Notes: a model not told the origin generated them from the sequence alone. Shown: positions 46,100 to 56,587, counted from the stretch's first letter. The stretch: DNA of 64,000 bases from Psychrobacter sp. PL19 (GCF_017875835.1 NZ_JAGING010000001.1:2108001-2172000); one strand, 5' to 3'. A program made the numbers and translations.

Positions 46100-46775
46100 A
46101 ATAGGCCCAAATTGCAATGAAGGTGAACACCACGTATTGTAGTGCGGTAAAGGTGAGTCCTTTATAAAAGTATAGCGGTACTGAAATAGCATCGGCGACA
46201 ATCCATAATAACCAGTGCTCAATCTTTCGACTGGCCATTAACCACATCGCCATTAAGAACAGCGCGGTGGTTAGCATATCGGTATAATCGACCCAAGTAA
46301 ATAAGTGCACACCCAACACCACGCCATCGAAGCTAAAATTATTATTAATCACGGGTCGGAAATAATAAATTAGCGCAACGAATGCGACCGTCGCAGTTGC
46401 TAGTACAGCCATAATCGGTGCGTCACTTGACTGGATATGTTCAATTTGCACTTCAGCCTGAGATGATTCATTTAACTGCTGGTCAGACTGTTGGCTGCCG
46501 TGACTTACTTTGCTTTTTGACCAATTTATCCAACCGTATATACTCATGACCGTATAATAAGCATTAATAAACATATCACCAAATAACTGCCATTTCCATA
46601 GTAGATAAACAAAAATAGCGGTGCTGACCAGGCCAATTGGAAATACCAAAATATTAGTTTTTCGGGCAAGCAACACACTTGCCACACCGAATATAACGGC
46701 AATTAATTCTAAGCCGATGAAAAGGGTAGAGTAATCAGCATACTGCCCGAACAGCCAGTCAAAGAGTCCTGCCAT
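46050..46775 (-). CDS. pnuC: Nicotinamide riboside transporter PnuC
   Basis: Inner-membrane transporter of 241 residues with seven membrane segments. IFGVASVLLARKTNILVFPIG and YYTVMSIYGWINW are PnuC hallmarks (WxxW region). A hydrophilic loop of about 45 residues, rich in Ser/Gln/Glu (about 90-118), is longer than in typical PnuC. GGAGACAAG precedes the ATG. It lies upstream of and overlaps the kinase gene, as is usual for nicotinamide riboside salvage. Confidence 0.92.
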   Translation of the reverse strand: MAGLFDWLFGQYADYSTLFIGLELIAVIFGVASVLLARKTNILVFPIGLVSTAIFVYLLWKWQLFGDMFINAYYTVMSIYGWINWSKSKVSHGSQQSDQQLNESSQAEVQIEHIQSSDAPIMAVLATATVAFVALIYYFRPVINNNFSFDGVVLGVHLFTWVDYTDMLTTALFLMAMWLMASRKIEHWLLWIVADAISVPLYFYKGLTFTALQYVVFTFIAIWAYYEWQRRYRIQFNAAYA

Positions 46776-47073
46776 TGAATCTTGTCTCCTAATTACTATT
46801 TCTAATGAATTTTAATAAAGTTTAACGATTTTGAGTGCTCCTGATTATATAGTAGGTGCGCGTCAATTAAGCCAACCTTTGCCAGTTATAGACTGGAAAT
46901 TGATTATTTGTAACAAAGTATTAGAATAATAATAATATTCAGGCATAATAAAGGCATTGATTTTAAGTTTACAGTTATTCACCGAACCATTGTTCATTGA
47001 AAGTAGCCTGCGCTGTTTTCTCCACTTTTATGCTTATTAGTAAGCGACACCATAGTAGACAAGGAAGCTTATC

Positions 47074-48219
47074 ATGACGACTTGTATCACCGGCACCGGC
47101 CTATACATACCCCCTTATAGCATCAGTAACGAAGAGCTGGTAGTGTCATTCAACCAGTATGTCGATAAATATAACGAACAGCATGCTGACGAGATAGCAA
47201 GCGATACCATACCAGCACTCCAGCACTCATCAGCTGAGTTCATTGAAAAAGTATCCGGTATTAAGTCGCGTTATGTAATGGAAAAAGACGGTATTTTAAA
47301 CCCCGAAATTATGGCTCCAGTCATCGCTTACCGTAACTTAGGCGAAGAGCTGTCCATCATGGCAGAAATGGGGGCTGCGGCGCTTAAAGATGCGTTAGCA
47401 GATGCTGGATTAGAAGCCAATGATCTAGATGGTATTATTCTCGCCTGCTCGAATTTTCAGCGTACCTATCCAGCAGTGGCTATTGAAATTCAAAATGAAA
47501 TTGGTATGGTTGGTGGCTTTGCTTACGATATGAACGTGGCCTGTAGTGCAGCAACCTTTGGTCTGTCACAAGCGCACGGCTCAATCGTATCTGGTTTGGC
47601 CAAACGAGTGGCTGTAGTCAACGTTGAGATTACTTCTGCGCACCTAAACTGGCGTAACCGTGACAGTCATTTCATCTTTGGTGATGTCGCAACCGCTTGT
47701 ATCGTAGAAGATTTAGATACGCCTAAAGGTTATGAAATCTTAAATTGTAAATTATTTACTGAGTTTTCGACTAATATCAAAAACGAATATGGCTTTATGG
47801 ATCGCTCAGAGTTTTTAGCGGCCGAAACTCAGATGTATCCTGATATTAAAGAACCAGTGACTGACAAGTTGTTCTTACAAAATGGCCGTAAAGTGTTCCG
47901 TGAAGTCTGCCCAAAAGTCTCACAAGTCATCACCGAGCACTTACAGGAAAATGATATACCAACTTCTGAGGTTAAGATGATGTGGCTACACCAGGCCAAT
48001 GCTAATATGCTGGACTTAATTTTACGTACAGTCATTGGCAAAGATGCAGACAAAGCTATTGCCCCAAGCGTCATTGCCGAATTTGCTAATACCAGCTCAT
48101 CTAGCCCAATGGTAGTCTTCCATCGTTATAAAGACTCGCTAACATCGGGCGATCTAGGTGTCATTTGCTCATTTGGTGCCGGTTACTCGATTGGGTCAGT
48201 ATTAGTACGCAAAGCTTAA
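47074..48219 (+). CDS. 3-oxoacyl-ACP synthase III-like protein (FabH-related)
   Basis: 381-residue thiolase-fold condensing enzyme. The triad is Cys in NVACSAATFG, His in WLHQANANML and Asn in FANTSSSSP. It is longer than classic FabH (about 320) with insertions near residues 28-50 and 220-255. This shape resembles the FabH2-type proteins of pseudomonads that prime on medium-chain acyl-CoA. CAAGGAAGC precedes the ATG. It is monocistronic, ending at the terminator 48397-48427. Whether it primes bulk fatty-acid synthesis or a special lipid is not shown. Confidence 0.88.
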   Translation: MTTCITGTGLYIPPYSISNEELVVSFNQYVDKYNEQHADEIASDTIPALQHSSAEFIEKVSGIKSRYVMEKDGILNPEIMAPVIAYRNLGEELSIMAEMGAAALKDALADAGLEANDLDGIILACSNFQRTYPAVAIEIQNEIGMVGGFAYDMNVACSAATFGLSQAHGSIVSGLAKRVAVVNVEITSAHLNWRNRDSHFIFGDVATACIVEDLDTPKGYEILNCKLFTEFSTNIKNEYGFMDRSEFLAAETQMYPDIKEPVTDKLFLQNGRKVFREVCPKVSQVITEHLQENDIPTSEVKMMWLHQANANMLDLILRTVIGKDADKAIAPSVIAEFANTSSSSPMVVFHRYKDSLTSGDLGVICSFGAGYSIGSVLVRKA

Positions 48220-48396
48220 GAACAGTTATAATCAAATCAATGTAGATTGTTTGTGGGCACTAGAATCACATGTTGTGTCTGCTTATGTTAGTCAGTTGTT
48301 ATTTACGTTTGGTTGCTTTGTATTATCATCACACGGTTTTGACTACAGTAAACTAAATATCTGATATGAATGACCTATTGTCCTGATAGAGAACAA

Positions 48397-48427
48397 AATA
48401 GCTAAGAGCAATCTTAGCTATTTTTTA
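48397..48427 (+). terminator. Rho-independent terminator after the FabH-like gene
   Basis: AATAGCTAAGA pairs with TCTTAGCTATT around GCAA, followed by a T run (48421-48426). Confidence 0.88.
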
Positions 48428-48589
48428 TTGTTCTGATTTTCGTTATTGCTGCTTATGAACAACATTTATGGAGCATATTTAGTGGCCGTCGCTAATATAA
48501 GCATTAAGATTGCGCAGTGGTTTTAATTTATCCGTAAAAATTTGCTATAATCGCGGTCTTATTTCCATCATTTAGATAAAAGTCCTGTT

Positions 48590-49681
48590 ATGAAAGAATC
48601 CTTGCGCCTGCGTTTAGACCAGATGGTAGACCGTTACGAAGAGGTTACTGCCTTATTATCTGATCCTGATATCATCAGTGATAATAATAAATTCCGTGAA
48701 CTGTCTGTTGAGCACAGCGATTTGATGGACATTACCACGTTATGGTTGAACTATAGGCACGCCGAAGTCGATCAAGCTGATGCCGAAGGGATGTTAGCGG
48801 AGTCTGTCGATCCTGAAATGAAAGAGATGATGCAGGATGAAATTGACAGCGCACGTGATACCATCGTAGAGATGGAAGAGGCGCTCAACGTCATGATGTT
48901 GCCTAAAGACCCGAACGATAAAGTTCCAGCATTTTTGGAGATTCGTGCGGGCACTGGTGGCGATGAAGCATCGATTTTCTCAGGTGATCTGTTTCGGATG
49001 TACCAAAAGTATGCACAGACTCAAGGGTGGACAATGGAAGTACTGTCAGCCAGTGAAGGTGAGCATGGCGGTTATAAAGAGATTATTACCCGTGTATCGG
49101 GTAACAGCGTCTATGGCCGCTTAAAGTTTGAATCCGGGGTACATCGTGTTCAGCGTGTGCCTGAGACTGAAAGCCAAGGCCGTGTGCATACGTCAGCCTG
49201 TACCGTTGCGGTAATGCCGGAAATTGAGATTGATGATACAGTCGATTTAAATCCAGCGGACATTCGTTTTGACACCTTTCGCTCAAGTGGCGCCGGTGGT
49301 CAGCATGTCAACACGACTAACTCAGCCGTACGCTTAACCCATATTCCAACGGGTACTGTGGCAGAGTGTCAGCAGGAGCGCAGCCAGCACAAAAACCGTG
49401 CTCAAGCAATGAAGATGCTGATTTCAAGAATACAACAAGTCAAAGTACAGGCTCAAGTTGATGCGGCAGACACCATACGTCGTGATCTGGTAGGTAGCGG
49501 CGACCGTAGTGAGCGTATTCGTACCTATAATTTTCCGCAAGGACGTATGACTGACCATCGTATCAACCTGACCTTATATAAGCTTGATGCTATCTTGGAA
49601 GGTGATATGGACGAGCTGCTTGATTCGCTGTTACGTGAGCACCAAGCAGACTTGATGGCCAGTATTGGTGGCGGTGATTAA
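48590..49681 (+). CDS. prfA: Peptide chain release factor 1
   Basis: 363 residues, full length. It reads UAA and UAG and releases the finished peptide. PET at 191-193 is the codon-recognition tripeptide of the RF1 family. GGQ at 236-238 ([12 protein letters not shown]) is the peptidyl-tRNA hydrolysis motif. The usual prmC methyltransferase partner does not follow; the next gene is lysS, 298 bases on. The 49682-49979 gap contains a short AATGACCATTAAAAT/AATGGCCATTAAAAT repeat at about 49702-49734 and a 59-codon frame that I cannot support. Confidence 0.98.
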   Translation: MKESLRLRLDQMVDRYEEVTALLSDPDIISDNNKFRELSVEHSDLMDITTLWLNYRHAEVDQADAEGMLAESVDPEMKEMMQDEIDSARDTIVEMEEALNVMMLPKDPNDKVPAFLEIRAGTGGDEASIFSGDLFRMYQKYAQTQGWTMEVLSASEGEHGGYKEIITRVSGNSVYGRLKFESGVHRVQRVPETESQGRVHTSACTVAVMPEIEIDDTVDLNPADIRFDTFRSSGAGGQHVNTTNSAVRLTHIPTGTVAECQQERSQHKNRAQAMKMLISRIQQVKVQAQVDAADTIRRDLVGSGDRSERIRTYNFPQGRMTDHRINLTLYKLDAILEGDMDELLDSLLREHQADLMASIGGGD

Positions 49682-49979
49682 AATAACCAATAGCGAGTAA
49701 AATAATGACCATTAAAATAATGGCCATTAAAATAACAAGTGTAGACACAGTGGCGAATTCATTTGCTCTGGAGTATCTGATCAAGTCGGGCAGTGCGCTA
49801 GTAACAGCGACCCTTTTGGTTGTCGTCAAGTTATTGAGCAGGGTGTGTCACAACCTGCGATTTGTATCGATTAATGCTGATTGATGGTTGTCGATTAAGA
49901 ATAAAGTTCATTTTTTCAGCTGTTTTAGATTTATTATTTTAGTTTATTCCTTTAATTATCCAATAATTTTGAGAGTGTT

Positions 49980-51512
49980 ATGTCAAAGAAAAATAACCAA
50001 GAACAAGTCGCCACCTTAGAAGACGCCAATGAGCTGATTGTTCAACTGCAAGCTAAGCTAGATGAAATAACGGCTTCTGGTAAACAGCCTTATCCAAATA
50101 AGTTTAAGCGTACAGATTACGCCCAAGACTTACAAGCCGCCTTTGAAGGTATATCCAAGCAAGAGATTGAAGACAACGCTGCTAAAGGCGAGAAAACACC
50201 GGTCAACGTGGCAGGTCGAGTGATGCTTAACCGTGGCTCATTTATCGTGATCCAAGATATGAGTGGTCGTGTCCAGTTGTACGTCGCACGCAAAGAGTTG
50301 GACCCCGAGGTCCTCGCTAGTATTAAGTCTATAGACTTGGGCGATATCGTTGGCGTGTCAGGCTATATCGGTCGTTCAGGAAAAGGCGATCTGTATGTGC
50401 ACATCGAAGAGTTCCACCTACTTACTAAGTCATTGCGTCCAATGCCTAACAAGTTTCATGGCCTAGCGGATGTTGAAGCCCGTTATCGCAATCGTCATCT
50501 AGATTTGATGACTAACGAATCTACTCGCGATGCCTTTATCACTCGCAGCCAAGTGATTAGTGGTATTCGGCAATTTATGTTGAATGAGCGTTTTATGGAA
50601 GTTGAAACGCCAATGATGCATCCCATTCCAGGCGGCGCAGTAGCTCGTCCTTTTGAGACTCATCATAACGCTTTAGATATGCCGTTGTACTTGCGCATTG
50701 CACCTGAGTTGTACTTGAAGCGACTAGTGATTGGTGGCTTTGAAAAAGTATTTGAGATTAATCGCAGCTTCCGTAATGAGGGAGTTTCGACTCGCCATAA
50801 CCCTGAATTCACTATGATTGAATTCTATCAAGCGTATGCGGATTATCACGATTTGATGGACTTGACCGAGCGTTTATTTAACCAGCTGGCGACCGACATT
50901 TTAGGCAGTACTGAGCTGACTTATCAAGAAGAAACTATTAGCTTACAAGCACCATTTGCCCGTATTTCAATGTCTGATGCTATTGCGCAATATGCTGAAG
51001 GTTTTGATATGGCGCGTATTGATGACCGCGAATATTTAGCAGATTATGTGTCTAATACACTTAAGCAGCAAGTGAAAGACGTCTTTGGGGCTGGTAAATT
51101 AAAAACCATCGTTTTTGAAGAAACGGCTGAACATCAATTACGTCAGCCAACATTCATTACTGAATACCCTGCTGAGACCTCACCGCTGGCACGCCGTAAC
51201 GATGACAACCCTGACATTACTGATCGCTTTGAGTTATTCATTGGTGGTCGTGAACTGGCCAATGGCTTTAGTGAATTGAATGATCCGGCTGATCAAGCGG
51301 AGCGTTTCCGTGGTCAAGTGGCTGAAAAAGATGCTGGCGATGTTGAAGCCATGCATTTTGATGAAGACTATATCGAAGCCTTATCTTATGGCCTACCGCC
51401 AACCGCAGGGGAAGGTATCGGTATCGACCGTTTAGTAATGTTGTTTACCGATTCGGCCAGTATTCGCGATGTGATTTTATTCCCGCATATGCGCCCTAAG
51501 ACTGATAAATAG
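49980..51512 (+). CDS. lysS: Lysyl-tRNA synthetase, class II
   Basis: 510 residues with an N-terminal OB-fold anticodon-binding domain (about 60-160) and a class II catalytic core. Motif 2 [18 protein letters not shown] and motif 3 [12 protein letters not shown] are clear. [13 protein letters not shown] is motif 1-proximal and characteristic of LysS. It charges tRNA-Lys with lysine. TTGAGAGTG precedes the ATG. A terminator at 51692-51719 follows. Confidence 0.98.
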   Translation: MSKKNNQEQVATLEDANELIVQLQAKLDEITASGKQPYPNKFKRTDYAQDLQAAFEGISKQEIEDNAAKGEKTPVNVAGRVMLNRGSFIVIQDMSGRVQLYVARKELDPEVLASIKSIDLGDIVGVSGYIGRSGKGDLYVHIEEFHLLTKSLRPMPNKFHGLADVEARYRNRHLDLMTNESTRDAFITRSQVISGIRQFMLNERFMEVETPMMHPIPGGAVARPFETHHNALDMPLYLRIAPELYLKRLVIGGFEKVFEINRSFRNEGVSTRHNPEFTMIEFYQAYADYHDLMDLTERLFNQLATDILGSTELTYQEETISLQAPFARISMSDAIAQYAEGFDMARIDDREYLADYVSNTLKQQVKDVFGAGKLKTIVFEETAEHQLRQPTFITEYPAETSPLARRNDDNPDITDRFELFIGGRELANGFSELNDPADQAERFRGQVAEKDAGDVEAMHFDEDYIEALSYGLPPTAGEGIGIDRLVMLFTDSASIRDVILFPHMRPKTDK

Positions 51513-51691
51513 ATTAAAACCTGCCCATAATGAATGATTAGGTTATCAAGCGTCTTTGTTTGAAGTACTCGTTTTATTGAGTTGAACATAGTCTGTATAT
51601 GGTTGTCATGTATGCGTATTATTGTGGATTGATCATAACGATTAGCAAAAATCGCTATTAACTCTATGTGAGTCACTGTTCAATAGCTAAG

Positions 51692-51719
51692 AAGCCAGAC
51701 GAATGCGCTGGCTTTTTGC
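51692..51719 (+). terminator. Rho-independent terminator after lysS
   Basis: AAGCCAG (51692-51698) and CTGGCTT (51708-51714) are perfect arms, then TTTTT. Confidence 0.85.
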
Positions 51720-51800
51720 TATAATGAGCACTCTCAAATAGCACTCGTATTTACTTATAAGTATTCTAGTAATCTAAGCCACTTGGCAAAATGGATAGAT

Positions 51801-53678
51801 ATGACCCAGCAATATCAAGTCTTAGCCCGTAAATACCGACCCAAAAACTTCCATGAGTTAATAGGGCAGAGTCATGTGTCGCAAGCACTAATCAATGCTA
51901 TTGATTATAATCGGCTGCATCATGCTTATTTATTTACTGGCACACGCGGTGTTGGTAAGACCACGATTGCGCGTATCTTAGCCAAATGTTTAAACTGTGA
52001 TATGGGGGTGACCAGTACCCCATGTGGTGTGTGCGATAATTGTGTTTCGATTGATCAAGGGCGTTTTATTGATCTTATTGAGATTGATGCGGCCTCCCGT
52101 ACTAAGGTTGAGGACACCCGAGAGTTACTTGATAATGTGCCTTATGCACCCAGCCAAGGGCGCTATAAGGTTTATCTAATCGATGAAGTGCATATGCTGT
52201 CGACCCACAGCTTTAATGCGTTACTCAAGACTTTAGAAGAGCCACCTGAGCATGTGAAGTTTTTGCTAGCCACCACTGATCCTCAGAAGCTACCAATTAC
52301 CATTATCTCGCGCTGTTTACAGTTTGTGCTTCGGCCTTTACCGCAAACCTTGCTTAGTGAGCATCTGGCCAAGGTCTTAACCCAAGAGCAGGTTGCTTAT
52401 ACACAACCGTCGCTATGGCAGCTGGCAAGTGCCGCTAAAGGTTCGGTACGTGATGCTCTGTCACTAACCGATCAGGCGATTGCTTTTGGCCAAGGTGCGC
52501 TCGATGATGTGACCGTCAATGCGATGTTAGGCTTGATTGATGCGGCTGATTTGGTACGGTTAATTACTGATATCTATAATCATGATAAGTCTGCAGTTGC
52601 CGCGCATATTGAGCAGATGCGCGCACAAATGGTTGATGCCAGTAGCATGTTCGACGGCCTCGCTGAGCTGATGCATCAATTGGCATTAACCCAGCTGCTG
52701 CCTGAAGTGGCCCTTAACGTGAATGAAGCGCAAGCACAAACTATCAATGCTTTAGCGCAGCACATTAGTCCTGATGTCTTGCAGTTATATTATGAGATTA
52801 TAATACAAGCACGCGAAGGTATTAAGCTTGCAAGCACCCCGATGCAAGCGCTGGAGATGTGTATTTTACGGCTATTGGCTTTTCGTCCATTACCAGTCGA
52901 TGACATGTTGATATCAAATCCTAGTGATGTCTCAACTACTGCACTTGCTGCTGGGCATGTCGCAACCTCGGCGTCTGACTCACAAGCCTACGATGTTTCT
53001 TATGAGACTACTGAGCCAGAACCAATTGCAGAACCAATTGCAGAACCAATTGCAGAACCAATTGCAGAACCAATTGCAGAACCAATTGCAGAACCAATTG
53101 CAGAACCAATTGCAGAACCAATTGCAGAACCAATTGCAGAACCAATTGCAGAACCAATTGCAGAACCAATTGCAGAACCAATTGCAGAACCAATTGCAGA
53201 ACCCGACCGAAATGATTCTCAATTAACAGCAGTATCTGACGACCCGCGTACCTTATTGCGTTGTTCGCCGCAAAAATTGACGGGTGAGTGGACGCCAGAA
53301 AAATGGGATTACTGGCTACAAACAGCGCGTGAAGGAGACCGTCTGGCGGAAGATGAGCGCGCGCTGGCTCGTCAAGGGTTGATGACTGGCACCTGCAATG
53401 GGCAAGCTACTTTTATTACGGGCGTTGATAGTAAACATCTGCAAGCAACTTTTCAGCAGCTCGCGGCTAAGTTGCAACAGCAGTTTATGCAGGCAGAGAT
53501 TGTCTTGCAGATTGATAGTAGCGTTATGCAAGCCGATGACAAGACGCCCGAACGTCGTCAGAAGCAGCGACTAGTAAAAGCAACAGCGGTAGCAGAATCA
53601 AGATTAACGAATTCGCCAGTAATGCAATATCTGCTTGATCGCGGCGAAGGAAAAATGGGCAAAGTTCAGTTGTATTAA
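51801..53678 (+). CDS. dnaX: DNA polymerase III subunits gamma and tau, with EPIA repeat linker
   Basis: Clamp-loader ATPase, 625 residues from the ATG at 51801 (MTQQYQVLAR); a TTG 18 bases upstream is less likely. Walker A GTRGVGKTT is at 47-55; the zinc module has Cys66, 75, 78 and 81; Walker B is in LIDEVHML. Residues 407-466 are 15 exact copies of EPIA, located in the proline-rich linker between the ATPase and the C-terminal tau domains. Downstream the TLL...WDYWLQTAREGDRLAEDERALA segment resembles the tau C-terminal region that binds the polymerase. A slippery A-rich site that would make a short gamma form was not identified. Confidence 0.95.
   Translation: MTQQYQVLARKYRPKNFHELIGQSHVSQALINAIDYNRLHHAYLFTGTRGVGKTTIARILAKCLNCDMGVTSTPCGVCDNCVSIDQGRFIDLIEIDAASRTKVEDTRELLDNVPYAPSQGRYKVYLIDEVHMLSTHSFNALLKTLEEPPEHVKFLLATTDPQKLPITIISRCLQFVLRPLPQTLLSEHLAKVLTQEQVAYTQPSLWQLASAAKGSVRDALSLTDQAIAFGQGALDDVTVNAMLGLIDAADLVRLITDIYNHDKSAVAAHIEQMRAQMVDASSMFDGLAELMHQLALTQLLPEVALNVNEAQAQTINALAQHISPDVLQLYYEIIIQAREGIKLASTPMQALEMCILRLLAFRPLPVDDMLISNPSDVSTTALAAGHVATSASDSQAYDVSYETTEPEPIAEPIAEPIAEPIAEPIAEPIAEPIAEPIAEPIAEPIAEPIAEPIAEPIAEPIAEPIAEPDRNDSQLTAVSDDPRTLLRCSPQKLTGEWTPEKWDYWLQTAREGDRLAEDERALARQGLMTGTCNGQATFITGVDSKHLQATFQQLAAKLQQQFMQAEIVLQIDSSVMQADDKTPERRQKQRLVKATAVAESRLTNSPVMQYLLDRGEGKMGKVQLY
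53019..53198 (+). repeat. Fifteen perfect 12-base tandem repeats in dnaX
   Basis: GAACCAATTGCA is repeated 15 times without a single change, in frame, encoding Glu-Pro-Ile-Ala. As a multiple of three, copy number could change without disrupting the frame. The perfect identity implies recent or continuing expansion. It creates long open frames on all overlapping frames, which are artefacts. Confidence 0.98.
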
Positions 53679-53912
53679 ACAGTCAAAAAAAATTATTACC
53701 ACAATATTATTAGAAATCAATTGTGAATAAACGTAAAGACTTATCATTACAACAGGTCTATATTATTCTATATCCTTGATATTGCTGACTTTATTAACTA
53801 TGAATTCAAATACATCTGATAGAAAAGACGTGTTTTAAAACTTTAAAATTAATAAAAATCAGCTATAATGGTTAAGTTATATTAAAAACTGTAGGATAGC
53901 TTAGGTGAGAGT

Positions 53913-54812
53913 ATGATAGATAATTTACGCGGTATGGCGGTGTTCGCCAGTGTGGTCGGACACGGTTCTTTTAGTGGCTCAGCGCGCGAGCTTGGCATCA
54001 CAACCAGTGCCGTTAGTCAACAAATTCGAGCATTAGAAAATGAGCTAGGGGTGGTGTTGTTACATCGTTCAACTCGTAAGTTGAGCTTAACAGAAGCTGG
54101 TGCTAGCTTTTATGAAGCAGCAAAAGACGTTGTGAGTGCGGCTGAGCAAGGCAGAATTAAAGTTAACCAGCTGCGTGATGAGCTAGCTGGTAGCTTGCGT
54201 ATTGCTACTACGCCTGAGCTAGGAGTTAACCATATTTTACCCGCCTTATCCACTTGGATGGCGGCTCATGATGACTTGAGTATTAATTATTTGGCAGACA
54301 ATCATTATATTGATATGATTGATGAACGCATCGATATTGCGATTCGTATGAGCCCAAATATCAATGATTCGTCGTTAAGCAGTCATCCGCTGACCGATGT
54401 ACGTCAAGTGCTCGTTGCCTCACCGCAATATTTACGTCACAGCGAAAAAATAGAAAGCCCGAAAGATTTAGTTGACCATCACCTGATTTGTATTGATATC
54501 ATGAAAGATGCCAATCAGGTGGACATGACCCAGACAGAAACAGGCAAAAAAACACGGACAAAAATGACCTCACGTATTCATACCAATAATGTCTTTATGG
54601 CAACCACCCTGGCTAAAGAAGGTCATGGTTTGGTTAGAATGATGGAAATGGATGTCAAAAAAGAATTAGAAAGTGGTGAACTAGTTGAAGTGTTGACTGG
54701 CTTTCAGCTGCCTAGCTTTGTGTTATACGCGGTCACTTTGAACCGTGAGCAACAGCCAGCAAAAATTACTCGCTGCTTAGAAGTATTGAAAAAATATTTT
54801 CATGCTAGCTAA
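53913..54812 (+). CDS. LysR-family transcriptional regulator
   Basis: 299 residues. The helix-turn-helix is at about 18-38 (GSFSGSARELGITTSAVSQQ) and an effector-binding domain follows from about 90. The N terminus (MIDNLRGMAVFASVV) and the later DERIDIAIRM resemble the CrgA/AaeR group. AGGTGAGAGT precedes the ATG. No divergent partner gene is next to it, so the target is unknown. A strong terminator follows. Confidence 0.88.
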   Translation: MIDNLRGMAVFASVVGHGSFSGSARELGITTSAVSQQIRALENELGVVLLHRSTRKLSLTEAGASFYEAAKDVVSAAEQGRIKVNQLRDELAGSLRIATTPELGVNHILPALSTWMAAHDDLSINYLADNHYIDMIDERIDIAIRMSPNINDSSLSSHPLTDVRQVLVASPQYLRHSEKIESPKDLVDHHLICIDIMKDANQVDMTQTETGKKTRTKMTSRIHTNNVFMATTLAKEGHGLVRMMEMDVKKELESGELVEVLTGFQLPSFVLYAVTLNREQQPAKITRCLEVLKKYFHAS

Positions 54813-54870
54813 TAATAGATACCGCTTAATTCAAGAGTTATATTAATAATTAATAGTAAAAAAAACAGCC

Positions 54871-54911
54871 AAAAAAAGCCCCTAGATAAATTTTATTTAG
54901 GGGCTTTTTTT
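54871..54911 (+). terminator. Strong terminator after the LysR gene
   Basis: AGCCCCTA...ATAAA pairs with TTTATTTAGGGGCT, followed by seven T bases at 54905-54911; an A run precedes the stem, so it may work both ways. Confidence 0.88.
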
Positions 54912-54950
54912 GGACTAACTTTTAGTGACTACTAGCTTTGATGATTGCCG

Positions 54951-55083
54951 TATAGTCAATGAAAAATAATATCAATACATAATGTACTGTTGGCATAAGT
55001 GCTTCTTGCTTGCTGTGCCTACGCAGACAGAGGCTACAAAATGCTTATATCAGCAGTACTATAGCGTTTTTAAGGTATTTTAA
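54951..55083 (+). repeat. Dispersed 130-base intergenic repeat, copy E
   Basis: Same orientation as copy A, beginning TATAGTCAATGAAAAA. Arms GTACTGTTGGCATAAG and TGCTTATATCAGCAGTAC enclose the GCTTGCTGTGCCTACGCAG core. It lies between the LysR terminator and the 3' end of argD. Confidence 0.88.
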
Positions 55084-55112
55084 CTACAGCACTCATCACT
55101 TCAAAAACTTAT

Positions 55113-56294
55113 TTAAAAGAGTGGCTTTAATAAATTTAGTAAACGCTCGACTACTTGCTCACTTTCATCACGATTCATGTTTAGTGGTGGTAGCAGACGA
55201 ATGACATGACCACCAGTGATATTGATAATCAGCTTTTGCTCATCACGGGCATGATCAACCAGCTGGCTGCAGTCCATGGTTTCAGGTAGCACAATACCAA
55301 TCATCATCCCAGCACCGCGAGTACTAACATCATGTTGCTCTAGTGCATCGGTCATACTATCACGGATAAACTGTCCTTCAGATACCGCATTATCCATAAT
55401 AGTACTGTTTGTTAGTACGTCATAGACACTATGAATTACACGGCTTGCTAGCGGTGTACCACCATAGGTAGAACCATGGCTACCAGCGCCAAACAAGCCA
55501 TTAGCCCGTCCTCGCACCATGCAGGCACCGACTGGGAAACCATTGCCAAGACCTTTTGCCGTGGTTAGTACATCAGGCCGAGCATTACTATGCTGATAAG
55601 CAAAATACTTGCCTGTCCGTCCATTACCGGTCTGCACCTCATCAAGCACAAATAACCAATTATGAGCATCACATTCAGCTTGTAACTGTTCAAGATAGGC
55701 AAAACCATTGGTAGCGGTATTGAGACCCCCTTCACCTTGAATGGGCTCTACAAATAATGCACAGATATCACTGTGGTCCCTAGCAGCTTGTTTGACCGCT
55801 TCGATATCACCAAAAGGTACACGAACAAAATCATCGTCTAAAGTGAAAAAGCCCTCACGTGCTTTGGGATTGGCAGTCGCTGATAATGATAATAGGGTAC
55901 GACCATGGAAAGACTGCTCCATCACAAGTACTTTGGGACGTTTAAAACCTTGCTGATAGGCATATAGGCGTGCCATTTTCAAAGCCGCTTCATTGGCTTC
56001 AGCACCACTATTGGCGAAGAACACGCTGTCCATTTGCGCCGCGCTACACAAGGCTTTACCAGCGCGCTCTTGCCAGTCGATACCGAATAAATTACTGGTA
56101 TGCACCAGAGTGGCCGCCTGTTGCTGAATAGCATCCGTAACTTCAGGATGGCAATGTCCCAACCCGCATACTGCAATACCCGTGAGTGCATCTAAATAGG
56201 GTGTTCCGTTCTGAGTATAAAGCCAACTGCCCGCACCACGGGTAAAGCCGATTGGCTGACGATTATAGGTAGGCATCAGATAGGTAGCTGACAT
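55113..56294 (-). CDS. argD: Acetylornithine aminotransferase
   Basis: PLP-dependent class III aminotransferase, 393 residues. The pyridoxal Lys is in TTAKGLGNG; FHGRTLLSLSATAN and LDEVQTGNGRTG are typical ArgD motifs. It converts N-acetylglutamate semialdehyde to N-acetylornithine in arginine synthesis, and may also act on succinyldiaminopimelate. TTAAAGGATGTC precedes the ATG. It is a single gene. The product fits ArgD/AstC; the lack of ast genes nearby favours ArgD. Confidence 0.93.
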   Translation of the reverse strand: MSATYLMPTYNRQPIGFTRGAGSWLYTQNGTPYLDALTGIAVCGLGHCHPEVTDAIQQQAATLVHTSNLFGIDWQERAGKALCSAAQMDSVFFANSGAEANEAALKMARLYAYQQGFKRPKVLVMEQSFHGRTLLSLSATANPKAREGFFTLDDDFVRVPFGDIEAVKQAARDHSDICALFVEPIQGEGGLNTATNGFAYLEQLQAECDAHNWLFVLDEVQTGNGRTGKYFAYQHSNARPDVLTTAKGLGNGFPVGACMVRGRANGLFGAGSHGSTYGGTPLASRVIHSVYDVLTNSTIMDNAVSEGQFIRDSMTDALEQHDVSTRGAGMMIGIVLPETMDCSQLVDHARDEQKLIINITGGHVIRLLPPLNMNRDESEQVVERLLNLLKPLF

Positions 56295-56395
56295 AGTGAC
56301 ATCCTTTAAATAGTAAAATGAAGTAAGTCATACAATAATAACAATAGCAAACAGGGCTAAGCGCGCGGCTTTCGATGATGCTGTTTTAATAACCG

Positions 56396-56587
56396 TTATA
56401 GCTCGTCGGAAAAGGGGGTGGTATCAGCAGGTAGGGTATAATCTTCGTTTGCCCAGGCGCCTAAGTCAATAAGCTTACAGCGTTCAGTACAAAAAGGCTT
56501 AGATTTATTGTTTTGCCAGGCTGTTTTTGTACCGCAGCGTGGGCAAGGATAGGTTTTGGGTAGGGGATTGGGGGCTGGTTGCGTCAT
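56396..56587 (-). CDS. yacG: DNA gyrase inhibitor YacG (zinc protein)
   Basis: 63 residues. Two zinc pairs, CPRCG and FCTERCK, make the YacG treble-clef ribbon, followed by LIDLGAWANEDY. YacG binds GyrB and inhibits gyrase. It usually neighbours coaE, which is not in this window. It is 101 bases upstream of argD on the same strand, so they may be co-transcribed. Confidence 0.93.
   Translation of the reverse strand: MTQPAPNPLPKTYPCPRCGTKTAWQNNKSKPFCTERCKLIDLGAWANEDYTLPADTTPFSDEL

Noticed and set aside
49704..49883. 59-codon frame after prfA as a possible prmC remnant
   Set aside because: I could not match it to the PrmC N terminus; it begins in a short AT-rich repeat and has no ribosome-binding site.
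53019..53198. CRISPR-like regular repeat
   Set aside because: The 12-base units are contiguous with no spacers and lie in frame within dnaX.
52980..53226. Long open frames of Leu/Gln or Trp/Cys/Asn repeats on other frames
   Set aside because: They are shadows of the 12-base tandem repeat in dnaX; a period of 12 without stops leaves every frame open.
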